From Mangifera indica (Eukaryota > Streptophyta > Magnoliopsida > Sapindales > Anacardiaceae): 64,000 nt of DNA. Numbering within the stretch: the first letter of the stretch is position 1; every line of letters begins with the position of its first letter. The notes under the pieces are model-generated. The model was not told where the DNA came from. It did no database searches and saw only the letters and a list, made by a program, of their open reading frames with translations. Where the stretch lies: positions 8,851,463 to 8,915,462 of the forward strand of contig NC_058137.1 in NCBI RefSeq assembly GCF_011075055.1, read 5' to 3'. Both the position numbers and the translations under genes were made by a program. Positions 11,662 through 23,200 of this stretch are shown piece after piece.

Positions 11662-11693
<32 letters not shown>

Positions 11694-12208
11694 GCCTTGC
11701 AAATATTCTCAATATTTAATAAACTTTGATATTATTTTTCGTTGATAAATTTTGAGAATTTTTTCTTTTTAAATATTAACATTAACATTTTCTGTAACAA
11801 GTTTATTATGATATTTTTAATTAAAATAAAATAAACAATTAAGACGAATTTATTTGTGCAAAAGTAAATAAAAAAGAAAATGACTTGTTGTAATAATGAA
11901 ATAAATGCCTTTTTTGTTATACATCTCGTTCTCATATTCGATTAAAAAATATATAGATAATATATCATTATATTATTTTATTTTTTTTTATTATTTGAAT
12001 TTTTTAACTATCAAATTATCTTTTTCAACTCTTCCCAAGTATTTAATTTTAACTACAATCTTTTAATATTTCTTAATTTTTTGATGAAGTATTTTTAACT
12101 ATATATTTGTTATGAACATATAAATGAATCAATATATAGATAAATAAAAATATATAGAAATGAATAAAGAAATATATATACAAATACAAATAATATATAC
12201 AATAACCG
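11456..12208. other. Intergenic region between the convergent MULE genes
   Basis: Holds the presumed 3' ends of both genes. It contains a ~60-bp tandem pair (TTAATTTTAATATAAATGTT at about 11,452 and 11,512) and a second repeated phrase (TTCTCAATATTTAATAAACT at about 11,637 and 11,706) flanking a (TA)n tract at 11,668-11,692. No coding sequence. Confidence 0.6.
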
Positions 12209-15200
12209 TCAATCAATATCCTGAAAATATAGCTGCGTGCCTAAACGAGTGCGCAGGTGTAACGAGTCCTCCCCCTCAAAGCATAACGAGCGGTGAAGTG
12301 CTAAACACTCGATGTATCGTAACATGAACACCCCACAGTCACCTGATAGGGGCGCCTGCTGCGGTATATCCACCACCCTATGCAATGCAAATGGATCGTC
12401 CCGTGGACTTCGACGCGAATCGGCCCAAAATGATGTCACAGCTAATAAATGTGGTATCATCGACGTATATCCCAACATCTTTTCCCTAAATAGCTTCGGG
12501 TCAGCTGTGAAACTCTGTAAGGAGTCGTAAACCATAATCTTTCACTCCTTCAAATCCAACACCCCTGCTACCCAATGAGCATTCTCAAAGTTTATTGGGA
12601 TAAAAACCTACACACGTTGATATAATTGTAATTAGATATTAATCGATTATTCTTGAAAATGTACTCGATCTTCGATTACTAACCTCATCGATCATACCCC
12701 AAGGTTGCAAATGCAACTCAGGTGGGTAATCTGCATCCACCATACGTGTAAAGAGCAAAGGGAAATGGTAGCTATCTGGATCTCTCGTCCAGGCCGCATA
12801 CTCATGAGGGATATATCCAACAAAACAACTCAAAACCGTCGTCCAATTCTATCGAACATTCGTAGTATCGTCATGCTAGCGTCGACGTAGTAACCCTAAA
12901 AACGAATCAACATGCTGAAAAAACAGAAGATATCACATCATCAGCTCATAAAAGGATTATATAACCAAAATACGAAATTCATTTGTTAAAGTGAACTCAC
13001 CTCGTCAGACAACCATCCAAAGGTGTTCATGAGTGTACCCCAAAATGCAATTTTGGTCCACACACCTATGTCATACACATGACGTTTCTCGAACATGTTC
13101 GGCTCTGCATACCACTTCTTGAAAACCTCTTCACGTTCGGTTTTCGATAACTGCACAGCGGGTCTCGTTCGTTGGCCACGTGGTTTCAGAGGATTCGTGT
13201 ATGGACTACAAATCAGGGGTCCCTTCTTGACAATCCTACCACGAACTGTGCGAAAATACTACTCCAAAACAAATGAAACATTAGGTAAAATGAATAATAA
13301 ATTATTACAAGCGAATTTAATAAATTTATTAAAAAATTAAACTTTTTAATACCTTCTGCATCACTGGAGTCATAGCTGGAGAATCCGCAAGTGAAGCTAT
13401 ATCGAATATATTTTCTTTCGAGACCGACTGTATTCAAATAAATGAATTGACTAAATAGAATGATAAATTATTTCAATGAAAATAAGTTCTTAAACCTTTT
13501 GAAAATTCAATTACCTGCTCCTGGTCCTCGTGTGTAGTGATCTCAACAACATCATCAGTGACCTCGTCATCCTGGGAAACAATATCGATCACTTATTTTC
13601 CTTTGCTTGGAGTGTTGAGATAGATCAAACGAAGATCCTATTGTAACATGATAGAAAGGTTAAACAACTGTTGAAATTAAAAAATGTAACATATGATAGA
13701 AGAAATTTCTGGCACTTCACCTCAACCTCCTCCCAATCCGTAATCGAAGCATCCGCATGTGGTGATCGATCGACATCGGTAATATCCTATGACAATATTA
13801 ACATTTAATATTAGTAAATCAAACTATTGAGCAAAAAAATAACAAAGTATTCATTATATAATGTACGTATCTCTAATATCGAAACAGATGTCACAATGGG
13901 ATCCGTAATCGGAGCATCTGCATGTGGTGATCGATCGACATCGGTAATACCCTATGACAAAATTAACATTTAATATTAGTAAATCAAACTATTGAACAAA
14001 AAATATCAAACTATTCATTATACAATGTACGTACCTCTAATGTCGAAACAGACGTCATAATGTGATCCGTAATCGGTGCATCCGCAGAAACGTCAGGCCG
14101 CTGTCACAAAGGACGATAGTAACAAGTTTAGAATAAATCAAATTATAAATGTGTAAATGAGATATTATATTGTATAAGTTATGTTTGACGAACCGGAATA
14201 ATCACAGAAGGCATCGACGGAGAAGATCGCATGTGAAGTGATCCATCGCCGACATCCTGTATCAGTATTAGCAATTAATATTAATTAATCGAAAAGTTAT
14301 ATTTAACGGGATTAATAGATGTATAATCAAATAATTCAGATATAACATTTATTTCAAAATGACGTTCTAATTACCTGAACCATCGTATGAGGTGCCATCG
14401 AGAAAACCTCATGCGATGATATATAATCGCTAATATCAACAGTCAATAATCGGGATGGTCTCTCATCAAATAACCGACGCTGTAATAATTTTAACATATT
14501 AAAATTTATTTCAAAAGTAACATTTTTAAAATACTATAAGCAATTAACACTCACATCGACAACAGGTGGAGACGGGAACGTGAAAGCCCCTGTCGATACT
14601 CTGTCACCATCGTCCCGAGATGGCTGTAATATAATTTACAATTATTATAAGATTACATATGATTGCGTATATAAATAGATGAAATATCTTATAAAATATT
14701 AACTTTTTTACCTGTCCGACAGTGTTTGTGTGGTGATGAGAGTGTCCGACCTTCGTACGAGTCGTCGTATCCACTATACGACTCAATCTATCCTCTATAA
14801 GAGTCATCCTACCCTCGATGCAACTAAACCTATCCTCCATCCTAGCCTCTAATCCAGTAAGTCGATCTAAGATAAGATTTCCCCATCGAGCCAATGCAGC
14901 ATCAAAGTGATGAATGGAGAAATCTGATGGAGTGGTAGGAGGATCATCTGATATCTGCTCAGTGGTAGGGGGCCTAAGCATGGGATCCGGTGATATGTGC
15001 TCAGTGGTAGGGGGCCTAGGCCCGGGACCGGGTGATATAAGCTCCTCGATAGGGTCGCTGATCGGGCATGTGGGAGGGGGCTGAACAGAAGCATCAACAG
15101 GAGGAGGAGCAACGATCGGAGAACTAACGTCACGAGGACTCGATGGTGCACCTCCTAACGTTGAAGAAGATCGACTATCCGACATCCCTATATATCGGAC

Positions 15201-17128
15201 GATATCCTCATACCACTCCGTATCTCTCTCAACCGGAGATAAATCTAATAGAAAATTAACATCATCCTACAAGATATTTATTTTAAGTATTTATTATTGT
15301 CATATCCAGAGTATATGTTAATACTGAATAAATTAGTACTTACTGGATCTCCAGTGAAGATAGCGGAGATAGAATCCCATCCCGAAATGTCCTTCGTGTG
15401 CCATCTCAACATCCGGGCGACCCCCACATACGGCGACTCCTCTACCCATCGAAATAACGAGTCCAGCGTCTCGTAAATCCAAAACTGCAATATCAATATA
15501 AATTGACTATTTTATATATTTACAATAAAATAAACTAATTTTATTTTAAACATTCATTTTTTGTTTGAATTAATAAATATAATAATTACCTGAAATGCTA
15601 ATGGAAATCCCATAATGCCATACTGCTTAAGCTGATTTTCCTTTTTCTTTTTCGGATCGGAATCTATAGAAATTCGGGAGATGTTATCGCATATAGAGCG
15701 ATATGTCATCTGCCACACTCGTACTCCCCATGGGTATGCATTAAACCCATCCAGATGATCAACTAATTGTAATATCTTCTGGGGAATTGTTTTCCTCAAG
15801 TCACTCCCTAATAACCCCATGTGAAGATAAAACAATAATGCTAACTTAACTGCATCAGTGTCATCCTCCCCCCACGATCTCTGCTGGAACACACGACTCA
15901 AATCAGCATATGTAACTGATTTACAGCCGTGAAAATATGTCTGGAGGATCCGATCTGTAGCCTTCGATGGAATGTAGAGGTCGATATCTACCAAATGACT
16001 AAATCGAAGGCCTGTCATAATAGCAAACTCATACGCACTGAATCTGACATCCACGTCGTTAACCCGAAACCATAACTCCTCTCCCGAAGTCACCTTATTT
16101 ACCGCTTGAAGGATGAAAGAATGTATTAGGACCCCACTAAATCGACTATCCTTCAACTCAAGGAAGTGTCCGAAGCATGTATGTCGAAACATTTGTAATT
16201 GTCTCTCTGTTAATAATTTTTTGATCACGGCTCCAATATCTCTATATCCACGTGTAGTAACTTGAGCCTTGAAGTGTTTTTCGAGAGGAAATCGCAGTTC
16301 ATCTTTGCTTTCGTCTCTTTTTCTCTTTTGTACAGCTACCTGTATGAAAATTAAATTACAATTATATTAAATTTATATAAATTTTATGGAAGAAATTATT
16401 CAATTTTATACATAGAGGCCTTATTTGAAAAATTAGATATCAAATTCGAATTCTACACGCCAAAAAACCTTAAGATGGTTAAATTTTAATTTAATCCCAT
16501 ATGGAAAATATCAAAAAAGCCCTAAAATTTAATAGAATTGCATTCTGCCCCCCTGATTCTAACCAGAGGAAACGCAGGCTGGATAACTCTGAAAAACAGT
16601 AATTTGGCCCACCACGCGAATTCGCGCGTCAACCTCGCGAATTCGTGAGTCCACCGCACTAATTCGGGGGGTTGACCGTAAGTTTGCCAGCCCACCAAGT
16701 TTTCTAATTTCTAATATTGCCCACCACACGATGAAAAACGCAGTTTCACCCCCAACCACACGATTCCGTGTAGTCCACGAAGTTTGAAAAGTTCAAAACA
16801 CCTCCCCGTCTACACTAATTCTGACCACACGAATTCGTGTGGTCACTGCGCCATTCGCGTGGTGACTGCCGAATTCGTGTGGCCACGTTTCACCCTCCAA
16901 ACTTCGTTTTTCAAACTCCATTTCAACAACAATCAACTCTACACCTAATCTAACATAAAAGCCCTAACATAATTCATCACAATCAGCAAACAATCAAGCA
17001 TTTTACACCCAAATTTCAAACCGAACCCTAACGCAATTTACACCCAAATTTCACATCAAATCGCTCAAATTGTGAAATGAAATGCATAAAGAGATGACAA
17101 GGGTTGTTTTACTAACCTTTTTGTCCAT
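12209..17128 (-). pseudogene. DUF1985 + ULP1/C48 SUMO-protease-like gene carried by the MULE, 15 exons
   Basis: ULP proteases process or remove SUMO; the target of this MULE-borne class is unknown. Splice sites give exons (minus strand) 17128-17117 (MDKK), 16339-15590, 15484-15344, 15266-14712, 14623-14555, 14479-14375, 14256-14194, 14100-14035, 13951-13871, 13786-13721, 13637-13515, 13427-13353, 13258-13001, 12895-12684 and 12607-12209: about 990 codons, all introns phase 0. Exon 2 is DUF1985 (FRHTCFGHFL, GEELWFRVND, VRFSAYEFAIMTGLRF). Exon 4 is Pro/Ser-rich, then heptad-like (LTGLEARMEDRFSCIEGRM). Exons 14-15 are the protease: catalytic His in ENAHWVAG, Asp in VYDS, Cys in [13 protein letters not shown]. 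Lesions: TAA at 13,593-13,595; TGA at 12,542-12,544 (Trp two residues before IMVYD); exon 14 is 212 nt, so out of frame; exon 9 donor is AT instead of GT. Promoter would lie in the right terminal region. Confidence 0.9.
13721..14100 (-). repeat. Tandem triplication of a small exon plus intron in the ULP gene
   Basis: Exons 8, 9 and 10 and their introns are copies of one another with a period of about 164 bp. Shared protein phrases are DVDRSPHADAxITD and DAPITDxIxTSVSxLE, and shared intron phrases include ATGACAAxATTAACATTTAA. The middle copy has lost its splice donor. The insertion keeps the reading frame because every intron is phase 0. It lengthens the linker between DUF1985 and the protease. 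Confidence 0.9.
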
Positions 17129-17370
17129 CGTCGTTGCCAGAAAAGTCGGAAAAATCGTCGGATAAAGTCGGAGTTGGCGAGTGCGCGAAACGTGAGTTCA
17201 AAACGAACTATTTTCGTGTGTTTGGCTTTTGTGCGCGTGGTTATGGAGGATTTTGAGTGGAGGGGCATTTTCGTCTCTTCGCAATTTTGGGGCATATTCG
17301 TTTAATGTTAAAAGTTTGGGGTAATTTCGTTTTGCCCCTTAATGTTTGGGGTAATTATTTTAATTTCCCT
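17129..17370 (-). promoter_or_regulatory. Right terminal region of the large MULE, presumed ULP-gene promoter
   Basis: The 242 bp between the ULP-gene ATG and the element end contain inverted subterminal blocks (TTTGGGGTAATT twice, TTTTGGGGCA) ending in the TIR. By position this supplies the 5' UTR and promoter of the minus-strand gene. No clear TATA box was identified. Confidence 0.45.
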
Positions 17371-17486
17371 AAAAATTATATGCATAACACTACAATCCAT
17401 GGTCAATTTTTTTATCCGTCCCAACTAGCTTTAGCTTCTATAGTTACAAATTATGCAAAAATAAATAAATAAAAGTTATTAACAGC

Positions 17487-17844
17487 TAGGGCTGGATTCG
17501 AGCCGAGCCGAGCTCGGCTCGCAGCTAGCTCGGGCTCGGCTCAGTTTTTTAATGGCCGGCTCGAGTTCGGTTTGAGCTCGACTCGAGCCAAACTCGGCTC
17601 GGCTCGAGTTCGGCTCGTTTTTTGTTCGGCTCAGCTCGACTCGTTTTTCATATCAAAACGACACCGTTTTGTATATATATATGGATCAAAACGATGTCGT
17701 TTTGTATAAAAAAATTAAAAAAAAATATACCGAGCCAACCTGAGCCAGCTCGAGCTCGATCGAGCCGAGGCTCGGCTCGTTTCGAGCTCGAACCGAGCCG
17801 AGCCGAGCTCAAGCTCGAGCTGGCTCGGCTTGAGTCCAGCCCTA
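17487..17844. mobile_element. hAT-type MITE rich in GAGCTCGGCTC motifs
   Basis: Terminal inverted repeats TAGGGCTGGATTCGAGCCGA (left) and, read in reverse, TAGGGCTGGACTCAAGCCGA (right). They are flanked by an 8-bp target duplication, TTAACAGC / TTAACGGC (one mismatch), as expected for hAT elements. The 358-bp body is packed with CGAGCC/GGCTCG words and has two copies of an inner palindrome, AAAACGACACCGTTTT and AAAACGATGTCGTTTT. No transposase; open frames through it are artefacts of the repeat. Confidence 0.9.
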
Positions 17845-17852
17845 TTAACGGC

Positions 17853-18168
17853 ACCGCTTTCACCCATCGCCCGTTTCTAGGCCTTTAATATGTTTGACTC
17901 GGTCCCCTTGTCACCCCTGTAATTTTGAAACTTCAAATGTGATCCAAACGCCCAACAGTATGCATTCTGACCACAACAATTTATTTTTTCACATTTCTCT
18001 CGTTCAATTTCACGCCCACAACATGATTCAATGAATATGACTATCAAATATCTAATAATATCTTCCCTTTTATTTTATGTTTAACCTCATCTAAGACAAA
18101 TAATTCACAATTAACACAAAATAAAATCAATTGAATATATGTTTAAGAAAAAAAACCATATAGTTTTG
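17853..18168. other. No recognisable feature
   Basis: AT-rich spacer between the MITE and the next element; nothing supported. Confidence 0.4.
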
Positions 18169-18177
18169 GCCAAATAA

Positions 18178-20262
18178 CTATGTTCCACCCAAACTTTGAT
18201 GAACTAATAATCTTGCACTTTTTATGTTCAAAAAATTTATTTTCTTATTCATTCGTTAATTTTGTTAGTATAAGCCATTTGGTTTTATATTAAATTACTT
18301 GTTTTCATTTTTAGTAAAACTATAAATATACTCTTAATATTTAATGTAAATATTAATTACGAAACTGCACCTTTTGTTAAAACTATGATAACGCCCTAAA
18401 ATTACCAATTATAATTATACTGGTTTATTATTTTTATTTTTTACCTCACTTTTCTATTTCTTTGCACCAAATCGAGGGGTCCTGTTCTCCCGAAGGGATG
18501 AGTCTGATGATGTGAACTTTCCATGGTGTATGTGGTCTAATGTACAAGATCTAAGTGCTCAATTTTGTTATTTAGCTGCCATTTTGTCAACTTTTTTATT
18601 ATTCCTAATGAAATGAGAAGGTTCAAACACATGACAAAGACTAGCATGCAGTCCCTACTACACGTAACAAAACACGTCATTGTGGTATACACACTCTAGT
18701 TGTATACCACTAGTTGAATTAATGAAATGAGAAGGTTCCAAGCCGCATTGTACATGCAGTAAGCGTGTTCTTTAATTGTACACACACTAGCTGCAAACGG
18801 GTGTGTACCATTCATGTATGGCCGTTTGACAATTTAAAATTCCTCTTAAATACTTTAGCCAAATTCTATATCTTTTCTATTAATTCAGTATAACTCAAAT
18901 AAACATAAAAGGATGAAAATAGTCTTACTATGGATTTGTGGGTGCCAAGAAGAAGAAGAAGCAGAAGATGATGATGATGATGAAAAGAAGAGAAAGTGAG
19001 AAATCAAGATTGTGAGAGATAGGGAAGTGGTAAATGTAAAGCGAGCCATAAAACTGGAGATGATAAATGAGTGAGGTGTTTGAAATGTTTTAAGCTGGGG
19101 ATAATAACATCGAGAGATATTAAATTATCACTAATTTATTGAATGAACCAAACATTATTTTTTCTATTAAAAGAGTTGAACTCTCAAAATTTTTATGTTA
19201 AAAGAACCAAACTTTTAAAATTTCTTAAAGAATGGATCAATTTTTAATATATCTTATTGAAAGTATCAAACAAACATAATTAAAATTGTTCATTCTATTT
19301 TGTTTTCGAAGTGCATGAGATGATTTGTTTAGTACTTTTAATAGAAAATAGTGAAAGTTTAGTCATTATAATAAGAAATCCAAAATTTTGGTCCTTCAAC
19401 AGAAAAATTTAAAAGTTTGATCCCTTAAATAAAAAAAAAGTTTGTTCTCTTCGATAAAAAAAGATAATAGTTTAATATCTTAAAGTGTTGTTACCCTTTT
19501 TTATTTATAAAGAAAGTGCATGAAAGCGTATAGGAAATGCATGCGATTATAAGAGATTCATGAGATTTGGACGAGACACCGTCATAAACGTCAATGATAA
19601 TGTCAAACGATGAGTTTAGAGAGTGTTAGAGTTGGGAGAGAGGTCAAGTACATAGAGACAACCATTACTAAGCTTGCCAAAGGTTTGGGTGGTGGGCATG
19701 GAGGTGAAAAAAGATAATAAATTAAACAAAGGAGATGGAGAAAGAAGAAAACTAAAGGAAGAAAGAGAAAATGAAAAGAATTGAGAAGGGGATTTTTTAT
19801 AAATAAAGTAAAATTACTAATATAACCTTTAATAGATGTTAGGAGATGTTAGAATTTTAGAGAATTTTAATCAAAATGACCTTTCCATCTTTCTAATTAA
19901 TGGATTTCATCAAACATAAAGGATGGATGATTAACTGATGAGTGAGAAAAATATTTTTTAAATTTAATGGATATATAATTGTCATTTCATCAAAGTTCAC
20001 GTAGAGATGGAGAAAGAAGAAAACTAAAGGAAGAAAGAGAAAATGCAAAGAATTGAAAGGGGGATTTTTTATAAATAAAGTAAAATTACTAATATAACCT
20101 TTAATAGATGTTAGGATAGGTTAGAATTTTTTAGAATTTTAATCAAAATAACCTTTCTGCCTTTCTAATTAATGGATTTCATCAAACTTAAAGGTGGATG
20201 ATTGACTAACGAGTGAAAAAAATATTTTTCATCAAAGTTTAGGGGGGAAATTTCATTCAGCT
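18178..20262. mobile_element. Non-autonomous MULE, copy D (2.1 kb)
   Basis: The left end GGCCAAATAACTATGTTCCA is close to the TIR of the element at 55,343. It continues CCCAAACTTTGATGAA, which is mirrored at the right end (read in reverse: CCCCTAAACTTTGATGAA). Flanks are TATAGTTTT and TATAATTTT, 8 of 9 matching. No transposase sequence. The interior holds a direct duplication. The outermost ~18 bp of the right end have diverged, so the boundary is less sure than in copies A-C. Confidence 0.65.
19733..20229. repeat. Direct duplication of ~230 bp inside MULE copy D
   Basis: The segment starting AGATGGAGAAAGAAGAAAAC at 19,733 (to about 19,960) recurs at 20,005 (to about 20,229), offset 272 bp. 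The copies differ by a few substitutions and small indels. The second copy includes the mirrored TIR sequence, so part of the right end was duplicated. Confidence 0.85.
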
Positions 20263-20271
20263 TATAATTTT

Positions 20272-23200
20272 TAAGAAAATATTGGGGTTTGTGGGGTTGA
20301 AACTTTGGCATAAACTTGTCTAATTACTAAAAATTTACTTCATCTAATTTCAATATCATTAAAGAGTTCTGTCGGTGTAAAATTTTACCCTATCAACCAA
20401 GAATTATCTTGATGAAACTTGTTAGGTTATACTTTAATAAACTTTGTATGTTATTTTTCCTTTTTCATTCTAAAAATGTTTACTAGTGTCAGTAACAAGT
20501 TACTATTGTCAATAGATACTGAAACTAAAAAAAATCTTACATAAGAACTATGAAATTCAGTCTCTAGTGCTTGTTAGAATCTTAAGGAAAATGTGAAAGG
20601 TTATATCTGAGAATTTCCATACATTGATAATTACTTTATAATTTATATTTTAGAATTTGTATTTCAATTATGAAAGTTTGTGGAATCTTTATTAATTATG
20701 CTCCACGGGGTACTTGGGGCATTTGAAGCATAATTTTAATTCATTTAATTTCTTCTAGAGTGATCATTATTCGTATCCAATTTTTTTATTTATGCGATTC
20801 TACATAGCTGGTGAGGAAATGCACACCAGAGAGGAAACCACCAAAAGAGAAAAAGGAAATATTTAAAAATGGCTGCATAAAAAAAAAAAAGAAATCCTGA
20901 TTGATCAATATTCTTGAAGAAATTTTCATTTGGGGAATATATTATTTATGGAAAATGAGCATTGTTATTGTCTCGACGGGTTAATAACTATTCTAAAAAT
21001 AAAATAAAAAACCTTACCAATTAATTACGTGTAGTGAGGAGAGCATAAAGAAGAAGATTCCCAGAATTTCAAAAGCCAAAATTAATAAGTGATTAAGCCT
21101 AGAGAATAAAAGTTAAAGATTACTCATTAGTATATTTGCTAGAATCAGCTTGTATTAGCCCTTTAACAATTGCTTTACTCGCAAATCAATTTCTAAATAA
21201 AATAATTGATCCCATTTACATTTGAAAGAAATATGAACCGATCCTCGAGGTCACTGCATAAACCCTAATTGATTAAGTTCCAAACTTGTTCTGTGGAGAA
21301 TACTTTCTTTAACCATTTATAATAAAGTGCTACTATAAAAAAATTAATTAATTGATGGATACAAGCTGGACATGTTTGGTCAAGTTGGACGACAACCCTC
21401 GCCAATCTTGAGGGATTTAACAGTCAGTTCTCTACCTAATTGAATCCAAAGTTGGGTTTGATAATAATATTTATAATTAATTGATCTTAAGCAATTTTTA
21501 AACAATATTTTTATAATTATCAGTGCGATAACTCTTACACGTCAAATAGATTATTAGGTTCCAATTCTATTATTAATAAAATTTCTGGAGATAGACTGTT
21601 GGGGTCTGTTTTATACAACTTTTCAAGAATAATTTATCGAAATATTAATAAATGCTTTATAATTTTAAAGATTAAATCAATTCTAAAACATCTCAGGACA
21701 AATCCCAAAACGTGAAAGAGCTTTTGATATTAAAAACATTTTTACTCAATATTTGATTGCGTCAAAAATTTTATAAAAATTTTCAAATAGATTATATGAA
21801 AATATATTTAATCTATGAGTATAAAAATTGAAATTCATATTATACAAAATCAATTGACTTATATTAAAGTTCAATCTATTATACTTATATATCACTCATA
21901 TCACTCATTTATATTAATTTTATAAGATATAAAAGTTTAGTGTTTAACACTCTCTTTTAAATATAACAATCATAAACAGTTGTGTTCATCGTTTAATTGG
22001 GTGTATTATCATTTGGTATCAAAATTACCTTAAAATATTAAATCTAGATCATTTTAAATTGTTAAACTTACACGCTTGATTTTGGACTCTAACACTTTGT
22101 GAGAATATTACAAGCCTAGCAGCATAAAAAATAGAAGATCAAGCAAAACGCCAGTCACAGAAAGAAAATGAAGGTTTCGGAAACGATGGATATATTTTAT
22201 TTTCGAAATAATCCAAAACCCTGACAATTACAGATTTTTATGAGTTTTCATACGGCCCTGAGACAATTACAATGGCCCTCTTAGTTGTTTACAAATTTAA
22301 CACTGTCATTATGGTTTTATGACAATGCAATTTGATCCAACAGCTCTCACATACCAACAGATTGGGATACAAGCCCAGTCCCAATAAAAGCTACCTCAAG
22401 CTAGATTCAGATAGAAGATATGTCAGTTTGAACTCGGCTTGGTATACAAGTTCAAAAGTCATAACTTAGTTTGTATTTGTCGCTCGAATTCGAAATATCA
22501 ATTTCTCTTTACCTTGTTTTCTCTTTTTCTATAATACATGAAATCATTTCTTTCCCTATAAAATCAAATTTATTTTAATTGATTAAGACTGCATACATTA
22601 ATTCACTCAAAACCATTTGGAAATCTGAAAATTATCTTCTGTTTTTTCTTTTTTTTAACCAAGACACCATTAAGCACTTGGATTCTCATATATTTTTACA
22701 CAGAGCACAATTAGTATTAAGTAGAGTTTCATTACACATTTAAAAGTCTACAACTGAAATAATTATAAATCATAAGTTACAATTGAGAAAGGATGGAGCT
22801 TGATGATAGAGAAGAGAGACGGGAGGCAAATAGGTTGTAATATCCAAAATTGATTGTTGTCATTATTATGTTATTATTATATATTTTTTTTAAAATGGGA
22901 TAAATTTTATTTTTAGATAAGGCGTTATAATTTGAATATTAAATAGAATAAGGTAAATTTGAGTTTTATAGAAGATTTAAATAAATTAGGGATAATATTA
23001 AAGAGTTAATTTTAGTAAAATATATTTCTTATTAATTGGATATTAAAGGTGACAATATTTTAAAACCTTTTGAAAATATGTTTTAAAATTTTTCATTCAA
23101 TCAATTAAACACTCTAAAAGAACAATAAGAGAGATTGTGAATATTACCTTAAAAGAAAGCTAAACCTAAGGTCTATTAAAAGAACAATAAAAGTATTTAT

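Larger units (their letters stand above)
7777..17370. mobile_element. 9.6-kb Mutator-like element carrying a MURA transposase and a DUF1985/ULP1 gene
   Basis: Ends are imperfect inverted repeats: AGGGAAATTCAAATAAATGC on the left, and the right end read in reverse AGGGAAATTAAAATAATTAC. Inside both are repeated blocks containing TTACCCCAAA and TGCCCC. A target duplication is not clean: AAAAATT lies next to both ends but not as an aligned 9-mer. Cargo: transposase on plus, and a 15-exon DUF1985 plus C48-protease gene on minus, convergent. This matches published ULP-carrying MULEs (Kaonashi type in Arabidopsis, CUMULE in melon). Both genes are disabled, so this copy is non-autonomous now but was probably mobile recently enough that both frames are still readable. 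Confidence 0.88.

Noticed and set aside
14867..15151. 94-codon minus-strand Leu/Pro-rich open frame
   Set aside because: Out-of-frame shadow of exon 4 of the ULP gene, whose own frame fits both splice sites.
7768..17379. A clean 9-bp target duplication for the large MULE
   Set aside because: Left flank ATAAAAATT and right flank AAAAATTAT share only a 7-mer out of register in AT-rich DNA; not counted as evidence.
17622..17888. 88-codon open frame (and its 71-codon mirror) rich in Ser/Arg/Glu/Leu
   Set aside because: It lies across the GAGCTCG-repeat hAT MITE and extends past its end; the composition is that of the repeat, and both strands are open for the same reason.
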